A stretch of 7,413 nt of DNA from an uncultured Actinomycetes bacterium (GTDB lineage Bacteria > Actinomycetota > Actinomycetes > Mycobacteriales > Mycobacteriaceae). The notes beneath the pieces are model-generated. The model was not told the DNA's origin. It saw only the letters and a list, made by a program, of their open reading frames with translations, and did not search any database. Location: assembly GCA_903911165.1 (NCBI GenBank), contig CAIWCQ010000271.1, positions 1-7,413 of the forward strand, read 5' to 3'. Below, piece by piece: positions 1 to 7,413 of the stretch (the first letter of the stretch is position 1; every line of letters starts with the position of its first letter). Position numbers and translations under genes: made by a program.

Positions 1-2836
1 CCTCACCGGTCGACTTCATCTCCGGGCCGAGTAGTGAGTCCACGCCTGAGCCGTCGACACGCCGGAATCGGCGGAACGGCAGCACCGCCTCCTTTACCGC
101 GATCGGCGCACGGGGATCGGGGCTGGATCCGTCACCGACAGCCGCCAGCATGCCCTCTTGTCGAAGCTGGGCGATGCTGGTGCCCAACATGATTCGAGCA
201 CACGCCTTCGCCAGTGGTACCGCGGTGGCCTTCGAGACGAACGGTACGGTCCGACTGGCCCGGGGGTTCGCCTCCAGCACATAAAGCACATCGTCCTTGG
301 GCGCGTACTGCACGTTGAGCAATCCGACGACACCGACCCCGTGTGCGATCGCCTCGGTGGCGCGCCGCACCGCCTCGATATCGCTACGGCCAAGGGTGAC
401 CGGCGGCAGTGCGCAGGCCGAGTCGCCGGAATGGATACCGGCCTCCTCGATGTGCTCCATCACTCCACCGATGTACACCTCGGTTCCGTCGCACAGTGCG
501 TCGACATCGATCTCGATGGCGTCCTCGAGAAACCTGTCGACCAGAACCGGATGGTCGGGCGAGAGTTGAGTGGCGCGGGTGATGTAGCCGTGCAGGGTTT
601 GCTCGTCATAGACGATCTCCATCCCCCGTCCACCGAGCACATAGCTCGGCCGCACCAGCACCGGATAACCGATCGTCGCGGCAATCTCCCGGGCCTGCTC
701 GAAACTGGTTGCGGTGCCGAACTTCGGCGCGGGCAACCCGGCGTCGAGGAGCACCTGACCGAACCTGCCACGGTCTTCAGCGAGATCGATGGCCTCGGGT
801 CGGGTGCCGACAATGGGCACACCGGCGTCGGCGAGGCGCTGGGCAAGCCCCAGCGGGGTCTGTCCGCCGAGTTGGACGATCACTCCCACAACGCCGGGGC
901 CGCCTGCGCCGGAGCGGGATTCGGAGTGGAAAACCTCCAGGACGTCTTCGAAGGTCAGCGGCTCGAAGTAAAGCCGGTCAGCGGTGTCGTAGTCGGTCGA
1001 GACGGTCTCGGGGTTGCAGTTGATCATGACGGTCTCAAACCCGGCCTGACTCAACGTCGTCGCTGCGTGCACACAGCTGTAGTCGAACTCGATACCCTGC
1101 CCGATGCGGTTCGGACCGGAGCCGAGGATCAGCACCTTAGGTTTGTCAGTCTGCGGCGCCACCTCCGTCTCCGCCGCCGGATCGAGTTCGTAACTGGAGT
1201 AGTGATACGGGGTCTTCGCCTCGAACTCGGCCGCACACGTATCGACGGTCTTAAACACCGGATGGATGCCAAGGCGCTGCCGCAGCGACCGCACACCCGT
1301 CTCGCCGGCCAGTTCCGGACGCAGCGCAGCGATCTGACGGTCGGACAATCCGCTGTGTTTGGCCCGCCGCAGCAATTCACCGTCAAGCACGGGCGCCTCG
1401 AGCAGTTCCGCACGCAGGCTCACCAGCGTGTTGATCTGTTCGACAAACCAGGGATCGACGGCCGAGGCCTCAGCAACCTGCTCGACACTGGCGCCCATCC
1501 GCAACGCGAGCTCAATGTCGTAGAGCCGGCCTTCGGTGGGGGTGCGCAACCGAGTCAGGACGTCATCGACCCACCCCTCCTCGTCCGGGGCCGTCCAGAA
1601 TCCGGTTCGAGTGGTCTCCAGCGAGCGCATCACCTTGCCGAGTGCTTCGATGAAGTTGCGGCCCAACGACATCGCCTCGCCCACCGACTTCATCGTGGTG
1701 GTCAGCGTGGGATCGGCGCCGGGGAACTTCTCGAACGCGAACCGCGGTGCCTTGACGACGACGTAGTCGAGGGTCGGTTCGAAGCAGGCCGGAGTCTGTT
1801 TGGTGATGTCATTGAGGATCTCATCGAGGGTGTAGCCGATGGCCAGTTTCGCGGCGATCTTGGCAATCGGAAAACCGGTCGCCTTCGAGGCCAGCGCCGA
1901 TGAGCGCGACACCCGGGGGTTCATCTCGATCACGATGAGCCGGCCGTCCTTCGGATCGACGGCGAACTGGATGTTGCAGCCGCCCGTGTCGACGCCGACC
2001 TCCCGCAGAATCGCGATACCGAGATCGCGCATCGTCTGATACTCGCGGTCAGTCAGGGTCATAGCCGGCGCCACCGTCACCGAGTCTCCGGTGTGCACGC
2101 CCATCGGGTCGACGTTCTCGATCGAGCAAACCACGACGACGTTGTCGTTGCTGTCGCGCATTAACTCGAGCTCGTATTCCTTCCAGCCGTAGATCGACTC
2201 CTCGACCAAAACGTTCGCCGACGGCGAGGCAGTCAGCCCGTCCCCCGCCATGCGTTCGACATCCTCCAGCGACTTCGCCATCCCCGAACCCAGGCCGCCC
2301 ATCGTGAAGGAGGGCCGCACTACCACCGGCAGCCCCAGCTCGGCGACGGTCTCGCGAACCTCGGCCATGGTGTAACACACTGCGCTGCGTGCGGATTCGC
2401 CGCCGACTTTGGCAACGATGTCCTTGAACTTCTGCCGATCCTCACCGCGCTGAATGGCTTCGAAGTCAGCGCCGATCAGTTCCACACCGTGGCGTTCCAA
2501 TGCACCGTTCTCATGCAGGGCGACCGCGGTGTTCAGGGCGGTCTGGCCGCCGAGGGTAGCTAGAAGTGCGTCGATCGGCGTGCCGCGTTCGGCCTGTTGA
2601 ACGATCACCTTTTCGACGAAATCAGCCGTGATGGGTTCGACATAGGTGTTGTCGGCGTACTCCGGATCGGTCATGATGGTGGCCGGATTGGAGTTCACCA
2701 GGCTCACCGTTAAGCCCTCGTCGCGCAACACCCGGCAGGCCTGGGTGCCGGAGTAATCGAATTCGCAGGCCTGCCCGATCACGATCGGCCCGGATCCGAT
2801 GACCAGGACATGGTTCAGGTCGGTTCGGCGTGGCAT
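1..2836 (-). CDS. carB: Carbamoyl-phosphate synthase large subunit CarB (3' end cut by window edge)
   Basis: Synthetase subunit of carbamoyl-phosphate synthase, a cytosolic enzyme feeding both pyrimidine and arginine synthesis. It uses two ATP, bicarbonate and ammonia tunnelled from CarA. The window holds the first 945 codons; mycobacterial CarB is about 1,115 residues, so most of the C-terminal MGS-like allosteric domain lies beyond the left edge. I read the frame through with no stop or frameshift. The family's internal duplication is plain: a GSGP loop with [10 protein letters not shown] at about residues 14-30 recurs as [16 protein letters not shown] at about 572-587. Each half has an ATP-grasp core ending in an NPR motif: EMNPRVSRS near 304-312 and EANPRASRT near 855-863, preceded by NIQ (288-290) and NVQ (841-843). 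The ATG at 2836 opens [17 protein letters not shown], as in M. tuberculosis CarB, with AGGGA seven bases upstream. It is the only gene here separated from its upstream neighbour by a sizeable gap (94 bases after carA). Confidence 0.97.
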   Translation of the reverse strand, partial: MPRRTDLNHVLVIGSGPIVIGQACEFDYSGTQACRVLRDEGLTVSLVNSNPATIMTDPEYADNTYVEPITADFVEKVIVQQAERGTPIDALLATLGGQTALNTAVALHENGALERHGVELIGADFEAIQRGEDRQKFKDIVAKVGGESARSAVCYTMAEVRETVAELGLPVVVRPSFTMGGLGSGMAKSLEDVERMAGDGLTASPSANVLVEESIYGWKEYELELMRDSNDNVVVVCSIENVDPMGVHTGDSVTVAPAMTLTDREYQTMRDLGIAILREVGVDTGGCNIQFAVDPKDGRLIVIEMNPRVSRSSALASKATGFPIAKIAAKLAIGYTLDEILNDITKQTPACFEPTLDYVVVKAPRFAFEKFPGADPTLTTTMKSVGEAMSLGRNFIEALGKVMRSLETTRTGFWTAPDEEGWVDDVLTRLRTPTEGRLYDIELALRMGASVEQVAEASAVDPWFVEQINTLVSLRAELLEAPVLDGELLRRAKHSGLSDRQIAALRPELAGETGVRSLRQRLGIHPVFKTVDTCAAEFEAKTPYHYSSYELDPAAETEVAPQTDKPKVLILGSGPNRIGQGIEFDYSCVHAATTLSQAGFETVMINCNPETVSTDYDTADRLYFEPLTFEDVLEVFHSESRSGAGGPGVVGVIVQLGGQTPLGLAQRLADAGVPIVGTRPEAIDLAEDRGRFGQVLLDAGLPAPKFGTATSFEQAREIAATIGYPVLVRPSYVLGGRGMEIVYDEQTLHGYITRATQLSPDHPVLVDRFLEDAIEIDVDALCDGTEVYIGGVMEHIEEAGIHSGDSACALPPVTLGRSDIEAVRRATEAIAHGVGVVGLLNVQYAPKDDVLYVLEANPRASRTVPFVSKATAVPLAKACARIMLGTSIAQLRQEGMLAAVGDGSSPDPRAPIAVKEAVLPFRRFRRVDGSGVDSLLGPEMKSTGE

Positions 2837-2930
2837 TAACGCTTCCCTATCCCTGCGCGAGTGTGCGCAGATGTACACCCGCAACGGCGTGTCGGGGTAC
2901 CGACACGCACGCTCGCGACGTTGAGGCGGG
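2837..2930 (-). promoter_or_regulatory. carA-carB spacer with inverted repeats; possible cis-regulatory RNA or dispersed repeat
   Basis: This is the only real gap in an otherwise tightly packed operon, 94 bases between the carA TGA and the carB ATG. Three pairings are visible. Hairpin B has 9-base arms at 2887-2895 and 2900-2908 with a 4-base loop. Hairpin A has 6-base arms at 2853-2858 and 2865-2870 with a 6-base loop. A longer stem pairs 2856-2867 with 2906-2917 (12 bases, one mismatch). The long stem cannot form together with hairpin A, and it shares three bases with hairpin B. Hairpin A ends only 16 bases before the carB start codon, just ahead of its AGGGA ribosome site. There is no T-run on the transcribed strand after any hairpin, so a classical intrinsic terminator is not supported. 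I saw no convincing -10 box either. Regulation is inference; the pairings are direct. Confidence 0.5.
2856..2917. repeat. Imperfect long inverted repeat enclosing a perfect 9-bp hairpin
   Basis: The outer arms CGCGAGTGTGCG (2856-2867) and CGCACGCTCGCG (2906-2917) are inverted copies with one mismatch. Inside the right half lies the perfect hairpin GCGTGTCGG / CCGACACGC (2887-2895, 2900-2908), centred on GGTACC. Its compact nested design looks like an intergenic palindromic repeat unit. I cannot tell from one copy whether it is dispersed in the genome. Confidence 0.7.
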
Positions 2931-4055
2931 TCATTTGGCGCCATCCATCAGTTCGACGAACTGGTCGAAGGGGTAGTTGGCGTCATGGGGGCCCGCGGCG
3001 GCTTCGGGGTGATACTGCACCGAGAAGGCTCGACCGTCGGCGAGTTTCACGCCCTCCACCGTCCCGTCGTTGGCACAGGTATGGCTGACGATCGCCGGGC
3101 CGAAGTCGGTGTCAAACAGCTCACCGGCTTCGCCCTCAAGTGCGAAGCCGTGATTTTGCGCGGTGACCGCGACCCGACCGGTGGCGTGATCGATCACCGG
3201 AACGTTGATGCCCCGGTGGCCGAAAGTCATTTTGTAAGTGCTCCGCCCCAGTGCCCGGCCGAGGATCTGATTGCCGAAGCAGATGCCGAACAACGGGATA
3301 CCCGCACCGAGGATCTCCCGAGTAACCCCTACCGCACGGTCGGCGGTGGCCGGATCGCCCGGACCGTTGGACAGGAACACGCCGTCAGGTGCGAGATCAG
3401 CGATCTGGTCAAAGGTCGCCGTCGACGGCAGTACATGCGTGCGGATCCCGCGCAGCGCAAAGTTGCGGGGTGTATTGGTCTTGATTCCGAGATCCAGGGC
3501 GACGACGCTGAACCGCTGCGGCCCTTGGGCTTCGACGATATAGCTGTACTCCGTGCTGACCTCACCGCAGAGGTCAGCGCCGAGCATCGCCGGCTGGTCA
3601 CACACTCGGCGCAGCATCTCGGGTTCGGCCACGAGTGCCGCGCCGGAGAAAACACCGGCACGCATCGATCCGCGGGTGCGAAGGTGCCGAACCACCGCGC
3701 GGGTATCGATACCGGCGATCCCCACGACCCCCTGACGGATCAGTTCGTCTTCGAGCGTTCCGGTGGCCCGCCAGTTGGAAACCCTCGGCGAGGGATCTCG
3801 GACGGCATAGCCGGCCACCCAGATCTGCCCGCCGCGGCTCTCGCCATCCTCGGAGTTCCAGCCGGTGTTGCCGATCTGCGGCGCCGTGGCCACCACGATC
3901 TGGCGGTGATAGCTGGGGTCGGTCAGGGTCTCCTGGTAGCCGGACATCCCGGTGGAGAACACTGCCTCGCCGAGTGTCTCGCCGAGCGCACCGAACGCGG
4001 TGCCGGTGTAGACGCGCCCGTCCTCAAGCACCAGGACCGCCGCGGATCGGCTCAT
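2931..4055 (-). CDS. carA: Carbamoyl-phosphate synthase small subunit CarA (glutamine amidotransferase)
   Basis: Hydrolyses glutamine and passes ammonia to CarB, forming the cytosolic CarAB complex. From the chosen start it is 374 residues, in line with about 376 in M. tuberculosis. The N-terminal CPSase small-chain domain covers about residues 3-140 ([12 protein letters not shown], then [19 protein letters not shown]). A class I glutamine amidotransferase domain follows from about 183: oxyanion-region FLSNGPGDP (227-235), nucleophile Cys259 in GICFGNQ, and His349/Glu351 in [12 protein letters not shown]. The triad is complete. Three in-frame ATGs exist, at 4082, 4070 and 4055. I prefer 4055 because AAAGAGGG (4060-4067) lies four bases before it and the protein then begins [13 protein letters not shown], like homologues. 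The 4070 ATG would make an ATGA overlap with the upstream membrane-protein gene and add only MKEGS. Family assignment is certain; the start is about 75% sure. Confidence 0.96.
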   Translation of the reverse strand: MSRSAAVLVLEDGRVYTGTAFGALGETLGEAVFSTGMSGYQETLTDPSYHRQIVVATAPQIGNTGWNSEDGESRGGQIWVAGYAVRDPSPRVSNWRATGTLEDELIRQGVVGIAGIDTRAVVRHLRTRGSMRAGVFSGAALVAEPEMLRRVCDQPAMLGADLCGEVSTEYSYIVEAQGPQRFSVVALDLGIKTNTPRNFALRGIRTHVLPSTATFDQIADLAPDGVFLSNGPGDPATADRAVGVTREILGAGIPLFGICFGNQILGRALGRSTYKMTFGHRGINVPVIDHATGRVAVTAQNHGFALEGEAGELFDTDFGPAIVSHTCANDGTVEGVKLADGRAFSVQYHPEAAAGPHDANYPFDQFVELMDGAK

Positions 4056-4059
4056 GGAA

Positions 4060-4067
4060 CCCTCTTT
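4060..4067 (-). promoter_or_regulatory. Ribosome binding site that decides the carA start
   Basis: AAAGAGGG on the minus strand begins at the last base of the membrane-protein TGA stop and lies four bases before the ATG at 4055. It would fall inside the coding region if carA began at 4070 or 4082. This favours 4055 and implies that ribosomes ending the upstream gene can re-initiate on carA at once. Confidence 0.7.
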
Positions 4068-4585
4068 CATGACGACGTCCATCGGGGGTAATCAGCGCGG
4101 TCATCGCCGCGGAAACCAGTGTCGATCTCGGTACCGGACGGCAGTCGCCAGCGGATCACCAGAATGCCACCGGTCCCCCGGGACCCACCCCCGCTACCCG
4201 CAATGACCTTGCCGGCCAGAGCCTTCTCGGTGCGGACACCGACCAACGATTCCTCGGGAATCCAGATCGGACTCGCCCCTGAGCGTTCCAGCAGGATTCC
4301 CGCCGGGTACCGGGCGAGCACCGCTTTCGATCGGTAGCCGAGGTCACCGACGGCCACCCGCTCCAGCCAATTCGGTGCCAGCGTGCTGCCCACGTACAGC
4401 CCGCGGGACGGCGGCTCGACGGCCGAGCCGAACAGATCGGGCATCGCGGGCAGTGCACCGATCAGCTCCGTCTGACGTCGCCCCCGGCGGGTCCAGCCGC
4501 GCAGCATCTGTCGGATCACCACACCGATGACGATCACAACGACGAAGCCGAAGATGTAGGTCATGGTGGCTGTGGCGGCATTCAC
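4067..4585 (-). CDS. Membrane-anchored protein of unknown function in the pyr operon (Rv1382-like)
   Basis: A 172-residue protein with no recognised enzymatic motif. Residues about 9-28 form one strongly hydrophobic segment ([21 protein letters not shown]), followed at once by a basic stretch (about 29-37, rich in Arg). By the positive-inside rule the rest should face the cytoplasm. Residues about 60-165 look like a small beta-rich globular domain with a Gly/Ser-rich loop near 130-140 ([11 protein letters not shown]) and short strands such as ILVIRWRLP. From memory, the M. tuberculosis gene at the same place, Rv1382, is described as a possible export or membrane protein, and some annotations call it a PH-like domain protein; I cannot confirm that fold here. 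The start is GTG at 4585, with GAGG ten bases upstream; an ATG seven codons later (4564) lacks a ribosome site. It lies 16 bases after pyrC and 11 before carA, so it is very likely co-transcribed. A role in pyrimidine synthesis is not shown. Confidence 0.85.
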   Translation of the reverse strand: MNAATATMTYIFGFVVVIVIGVVIRQMLRGWTRRGRRQTELIGALPAMPDLFGSAVEPPSRGLYVGSTLAPNWLERVAVGDLGYRSKAVLARYPAGILLERSGASPIWIPEESLVGVRTEKALAGKVIAGSGGGSRGTGGILVIRWRLPSGTEIDTGFRGDDRADYPRWTSS

Positions 4586-4605
4586 CCGCGATCCGCCTCG
4601 CTCAT
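4582..4605 (-). other. Possible 7-codon coupling mini-ORF between pyrC and the membrane gene
   Basis: An ATG at 4605 overlaps the pyrC stop as ATGA, reads MSEADRG, and stops at a TGA (4582-4584) that overlaps the GTG start of the membrane-protein gene as GTGA. It also contains the GAGG (4596-4599) that best serves that GTG. A ribosome finishing pyrC could in principle re-initiate, translate seven codons and hand over to the next gene. The overlaps are seen directly; translation is not shown, and chance is a fair alternative in such a short piece. Confidence 0.3.
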
Positions 4606-5912
4606 ATCCGGACTGCCTCGCCGTCCCTGGCGGTGATCCGTCCGCGGAGCAGCGTCGCGGTCACGGTGGCCGGCAGCGTCATCGCCTCGTAGGGCGTATT
4701 CGCCGACCGACTTGCCAGCATCGCTCCCGCAACCGTCCAGGCCGACTCAGGATCGACCACCGTGAGATTGGCCGGCTCACCGACCTCCAGTGGGCGACCA
4801 TGGTCGTCGAGGCCGACGATGCGGGCCGGATTCTCACTCATCACTCTCGCCACTCCCCGCCAATCCAGCAGGCCGGGTTTCACCATCGTCGCCACCACCA
4901 CTGAGAGTGCCGTCTGCAACCCGAGCATGCCAGGTCGAGCGGCTGAGAACTCGCAGCACTTCTCGTGCGCGGCGTGCGGGGCGTGGTCGGTGGCAACACA
5001 GTCGATGACCCCCTCGGCGAGTGCGGTCCGAAGCGCCTGGGCATCGCCGGCCTCCCGAAGCGGCGGGTTGACCCGGTTTCGCCCGTCATAGGTGGCCAAC
5101 CTGCTGTCATCGAGCATCAGATGGTGCGGCGTGACCTCGGCGGTGATCGAGATGCCCTGCTGCTTGGCCCACCGGAGGATCTCCACAGTGCCGGCGGTGG
5201 ATGCGTGACAGATGTGGACCCGGGCGCCGGCGTCGCGCGCCAGTATGGCGTCACGGGCGACGATCGACTCCTCGGCGGCCCGTGGCCAGCCCGCCAGACC
5301 CAGGCGTGCGGCGTTGGGACCCTCATGCGCGACGGCACCGACGGTCAACCTGGGCTCCTCGGCGTGCTGGGCGATCAGCACGCCGAGTCCGGCGGCGTAC
5401 TCCAGGGCGCGACGCATGACCAACGGGTCGTCCACGCACACGCCATCGTCGGAGAACATCTTCACCTGTGCTGCTCCGGCGGCCATCAAGCCCATCTCGG
5501 TGAGTTGCTCACCCGCCAGGCCCATCGTCACCGCTCCGACCGGATGCACGTCCACCAAACCCACCTGCCGGCCGCGTCGCCAGACATGGTCGGTAAGGAC
5601 CGCGCTGTCGGCCGGCGGATCGGTGTTCGCCATCGCGAACACCGCGGTGAATCCACCGAGTGCCGCTGCCGCTGATCCGGTTTCAATATCTTCGGCGTAC
5701 TCGCGACCGGGCTCGCGCAGATGGGTGTGAAGATCCACCAGGCCGGGCAGCAGGATATGACCGGCGGCCTCGATCACCTCGGCACTGCCCGCGCTCAGCG
5801 CGGTGCCAATCTCGGCGATTTGGCCGTCCGCCAGCAGGACGTCAACCGGCTCACCCTCACCGTAGAGCAGGACGCCTTTGATCAGCACCGCTGACGGGGC
5901 CGATGCCGTCAT
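4602..5912 (-). CDS. pyrC: Dihydroorotase PyrC
   Basis: Zinc amidohydrolase that reversibly cyclises N-carbamoyl-aspartate to dihydroorotate, the third step of UMP synthesis, in the cytosol. At 436 residues it is a typical type I (long) bacterial dihydroorotase, close to about 430 in M. tuberculosis. Expected metal and catalytic residues are visible: His62 and His64 in [12 protein letters not shown], the Asp pair in FSDDG (153-157), His183 in AQHAEE, His236 in HICHAS, and Asp309 in the TDHAPH motif (308-313). A complete site argues that this copy is active, unlike the dead PyrC-like partners that only scaffold ATCase in some bacteria. The ATG at 5912 overlaps the pyrB stop as ATGA, and GAGGTGG (5920-5926) sits seven bases before it. 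The first eight residues or so (MTASAPSA) are a short extension before the conserved VLIKGV strand. Translation is probably coupled to pyrB. Confidence 0.97.
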   Translation of the reverse strand: MTASAPSAVLIKGVLLYGEGEPVDVLLADGQIAEIGTALSAGSAEVIEAAGHILLPGLVDLHTHLREPGREYAEDIETGSAAAALGGFTAVFAMANTDPPADSAVLTDHVWRRGRQVGLVDVHPVGAVTMGLAGEQLTEMGLMAAGAAQVKMFSDDGVCVDDPLVMRRALEYAAGLGVLIAQHAEEPRLTVGAVAHEGPNAARLGLAGWPRAAEESIVARDAILARDAGARVHICHASTAGTVEILRWAKQQGISITAEVTPHHLMLDDSRLATYDGRNRVNPPLREAGDAQALRTALAEGVIDCVATDHAPHAAHEKCCEFSAARPGMLGLQTALSVVVATMVKPGLLDWRGVARVMSENPARIVGLDDHGRPLEVGEPANLTVVDPESAWTVAGAMLASRSANTPYEAMTLPATVTATLLRGRITARDGEAVRI

Positions 5913-6865
5913 ACGCTCACCACCTCATCGGTGCCGACAAGTAGATGAAAAAGCACCGCCATGCGAACGTGAACACCATTGGAAACCTGTTGTAGCACAG
6001 CGGATTGCGGCGAATCTGCGACCGAGAAGGCAATCTCCATCCCGCGCAGCATCGGACCCGGGTGCAGCACTACGGCGTGCTTTCCAAGCATCTCTTGACG
6101 ACGCTCCGAGAGTCCGTAGAGCGCCGAGTACTCCCGGACTGACGGGAAGAATCCGCCGTTCATCCGCTCGGCCTGAACCCGCAGCATCAGTACCGCATCG
6201 GCAACCGGCAACTCCGCGTCTAGGTCGTGCGAGACCGTCACGCCGGCCCATTGCCGCACGCCCACCGGCAGCAGGGTGGGCGGTGCGACGAGGACCACTT
6301 CGGCGCCGAGGGTGTGCAGTAGCGCGACGTTGGACCGCGCCACCCGGCTGTGCAGGATGTCACCGACGATCACCACCCGGCGGCCAGCCACCTCACCGAG
6401 GCGCTGCCGGATGGTGAGCGCATCGAGAAGCGCCTGGGTGGGGTGCTCGTGGGTGCCGTCGCCGGCGTTGATCACCGAGGGGCCCGAGCCGTCCTCCTCG
6501 AGCGTCCACTCCGCCAATTGTTGCGCGGCACCGGACGCCGGATGCCGAATGATCAGCGCATCGGCACCCGCGGCCCGCAGGGTCAGCGCGGTGTCGCGCA
6601 GTGACTCCCCCTTCGCCGCCGAGGATCCCGAGGCGCTGACGTTGATCACGTCGGCGCTCATCCATTTGCCGGCCACCTCGAACGACACCCGGGTGCGGGT
6701 GGAGTTCTCATAGAACATCGTGATGATGGTTCTGCCCCGCAGCGTGGGGAGCTTCTTGACGTCGCGGCCCAGCAACGCTGACCGGAACCGGTCGGCGTCG
6801 TCGAGGATCGCGGTGGCCTCGTCGCGGGTCAGGTCCGCGGCCGACAGCAGATGCCGCACAGTCAT
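5909..6865 (-). CDS. pyrB: Aspartate carbamoyltransferase catalytic subunit PyrB
   Basis: Transfers the carbamoyl group of carbamoyl phosphate to aspartate, giving N-carbamoyl-aspartate, the committed step of pyrimidine synthesis. The cytosolic catalytic chain is 318 residues, full length for the family (about 319 in M. tuberculosis). The carbamoyl-phosphate loop FYENSTRTR (51-59), the SAAKGES loop with Lys85 (82-88), RHP (107-109), HPTQ (141-144) and [11 protein letters not shown] (168-178) are intact. The aspartate-side LRVQ (228-231) and HPGPMLRG (268-275) are also intact. No pyrI regulatory-subunit gene is present in the window. The ATG at 6865 overlaps the pyrR stop as ATGA and follows GGAGG (6875-6879) at nine bases, inside the last pyrR codons. 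The protein opens [17 protein letters not shown], a usual mycobacterial start. The stop overlaps the pyrC start, again as ATGA. Confidence 0.97.
   Translation of the reverse strand: MTVRHLLSAADLTRDEATAILDDADRFRSALLGRDVKKLPTLRGRTIITMFYENSTRTRVSFEVAGKWMSADVINVSASGSSAAKGESLRDTALTLRAAGADALIIRHPASGAAQQLAEWTLEEDGSGPSVINAGDGTHEHPTQALLDALTIRQRLGEVAGRRVVIVGDILHSRVARSNVALLHTLGAEVVLVAPPTLLPVGVRQWAGVTVSHDLDAELPVADAVLMLRVQAERMNGGFFPSVREYSALYGLSERRQEMLGKHAVVLHPGPMLRGMEIAFSVADSPQSAVLQQVSNGVHVRMAVLFHLLVGTDEVVSV
5920..5926 (-). promoter_or_regulatory. pyrC ribosome binding site inside the pyrB 3' end
   Basis: GAGGTGG on the minus strand is seven bases before the pyrC ATG (5912), within the last codons of pyrB. 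It supports the ATGA-overlapping start over any later start nearer the conserved VLIKGV strand. Confidence 0.7.
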
Positions 6866-7413
6866 CGCTTGGGGCCTCCGTCCGGCGCGATCCAGATGCC
6901 GTCAACATCGTCGTCCTCGACGAGTCGGACTTTGACGTTCTCATTGCGCGAGGTCGGGACGTTCTTGCCGACATAGTCGGCGCGCAAAGGTAATTCGCGG
7001 TGACCGCGGTCGACCAGCACCGCCAGCTGGACAGCTGTCGGCCTGCCGATGTCGCGAAGCGCATCTAACGCCGAGCGGACCGACCGGCCGGTGTAGAGCA
7101 CGTCGTCGACGAGGATCACCAGGGCGCCATCGATGCCGCCGACCGGAATCGACGTCTCCTCCAGAGCGCGGGGCGGCTTGAAGTCGAGGTCGTCGCGATA
7201 CAGCGTGATATCCAGACCTCCGCGTGCGACCGTGACGCCGGAGAACTCGCGGATCTTCTCAGCCAACCGATCCGCCAGGGTGACCCCCCGGGTCGGGATG
7301 CCGAGGAGGACCACCCGCGGCGCGTCGGTGCCGTCGACAGCGGTCTTCTCGATGATCTGATGAGCGATGCGGGAAATAGTTCTACCGACGTCCGAAGCGG
7401 ACATGAGTTCCCG
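6862..7413 (-). CDS. pyrR: Bifunctional pyr operon regulator / uracil phosphoribosyltransferase PyrR (5' end cut by window edge)
   Basis: PyrR belongs to the type I phosphoribosyltransferase family. It binds pyr leader RNA when UMP/UTP is high and lowers operon expression; it may also make UMP from uracil and PRPP. In mycobacteria the reported mechanism is translational repression rather than the Bacillus terminator/antiterminator switch. Counting from the ATG at 7404, 180 residues are seen. The PRPP-binding loop is [13 protein letters not shown] (96-108) with its acidic pair Asp100/Asp101; earlier landmarks are [11 protein letters not shown] (31-41) and DITLYRDD (65-72). The frame stays open to the right edge, adding Arg-Glu-Leu before that Met. 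M. tuberculosis PyrR, as I recall it, reads ESRELMSAADVGR, so the true start is probably 10-20 codons further upstream, outside the window. The gene is therefore annotated as partial. It is the first structural gene of the operon. Confidence 0.95.
   Translation of the reverse strand, partial: RELMSASDVGRTISRIAHQIIEKTAVDGTDAPRVVLLGIPTRGVTLADRLAEKIREFSGVTVARGGLDITLYRDDLDFKPPRALEETSIPVGGIDGALVILVDDVLYTGRSVRSALDALRDIGRPTAVQLAVLVDRGHRELPLRADYVGKNVPTSRNENVKVRLVEDDDVDGIWIAPDGGPKR
6875..6879 (-). promoter_or_regulatory. pyrB ribosome binding site inside the pyrR 3' end
   Basis: GGAGG on the minus strand is nine bases before the pyrB ATG (6865) and lies within the last codons of pyrR. With the ATGA overlap it fixes the pyrB start and suggests pyrB initiates both on its own site and by coupling. 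Confidence 0.75.

Noticed and set aside
158..1903. A 581-codon plus-strand open frame opposite carB
   Set aside because: It is codon-for-codon in register with carB on the other strand. In GC-rich genes the sense codons that would create stops in that frame (TTA, CTA, TCA) are rare, so long antisense frames arise by themselves. It matches no family I know, while carB is unmistakable.
1..2836. Frameshift or pseudogene in carB, because it lacks a stop codon in the window
   Set aside because: I read the frame codon by codon from 2836 to the left edge; it is open throughout and ends in MKSTGE, the conserved lead-in to the C-terminal domain. The missing stop is only window truncation.
2887..2917. 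Intrinsic transcription terminator after carA
   Set aside because: The hairpin is stable, but no run of U follows it in the transcript (minus-strand) direction, and carB must be expressed as the partner subunit just downstream.
2837..2930. Internal promoter for carB
   Set aside because: I looked for a TANNNT-type -10 box on the minus strand in the spacer and found none that fits well; TACATC and TAGGGA are poor matches.
2985..4091. A 368-codon plus-strand open frame opposite carA
   Set aside because: It has the same codon-aligned antisense register as the frame opposite carB and resembles no known protein; it is a composition shadow of carA.
4965..5675. A 236-codon plus-strand open frame opposite pyrC
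   Set aside because: It is again in the antisense register of a conserved gene and rich in Arg/Gly/His as expected of a shadow frame.
4602..5912. Inactive dihydroorotase-like PyrC acting only as a scaffold for PyrB
   Set aside because: The HxH motif, the FSDDG aspartates, His183, His236 and the TDHAPH aspartate are all present, so an active enzyme is expected.
1..7413. Defence system, phage, transposon, CRISPR array or biosynthetic cluster
   Set aside because: Five of the six genes are recognisable pyrimidine-pathway genes; there are no transposase or integrase motifs, no tandem direct repeats and no genes of foreign character.

Overview
This window is a single operon for de novo pyrimidine (UMP) synthesis, read entirely on the minus strand, from a high-GC actinobacterium. 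Gene order, the wording of the proteins and the small membrane-protein gene lodged between pyrC and carA all match the mycobacterial pyr locus (recalled as Rv1379 to Rv1384 in Mycobacterium tuberculosis). The proteins differ from the M. tuberculosis versions I remember at many positions, so a non-tuberculous Mycobacterium/Mycolicibacterium is the best guess. Species cannot be fixed from this stretch.

Layout in transcription order (right to left): pyrR (5' end cut by the right edge), pyrB, pyrC, an N-terminally anchored membrane protein of unknown function, carA, then carB (3' end cut by the left edge). pyrR/pyrB and pyrB/pyrC share 4-base ATGA stop/start overlaps. pyrC and the membrane gene are 16 bases apart, bridged by a possible 7-codon mini-ORF. 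The membrane gene and carA are 11 bases apart, or overlap by ATGA if carA starts five codons earlier. Only carA and carB are separated by real non-coding DNA, 94 bases holding strong inverted repeats. No tRNA, rRNA, CRISPR array, insertion sequence or plus-strand gene is supported.

How they work together: CarA releases ammonia from glutamine and CarB makes carbamoyl phosphate with it. PyrB joins carbamoyl phosphate to aspartate, and PyrC closes the ring to dihydroorotate. PyrR is the UMP/UTP-sensing RNA-binding repressor expected to act on the operon leader, which lies just outside the right edge. The membrane protein has no known place in the pathway.

The metabolic genes are ordinary and intact, with all key catalytic residues checked present. 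The points worth a second look are the carA-carB spacer, with mutually exclusive hairpins just ahead of the carB ribosome site, and the membrane protein with its mini-ORF junction. I found no evidence of a new defence, mobile or biosynthetic system.
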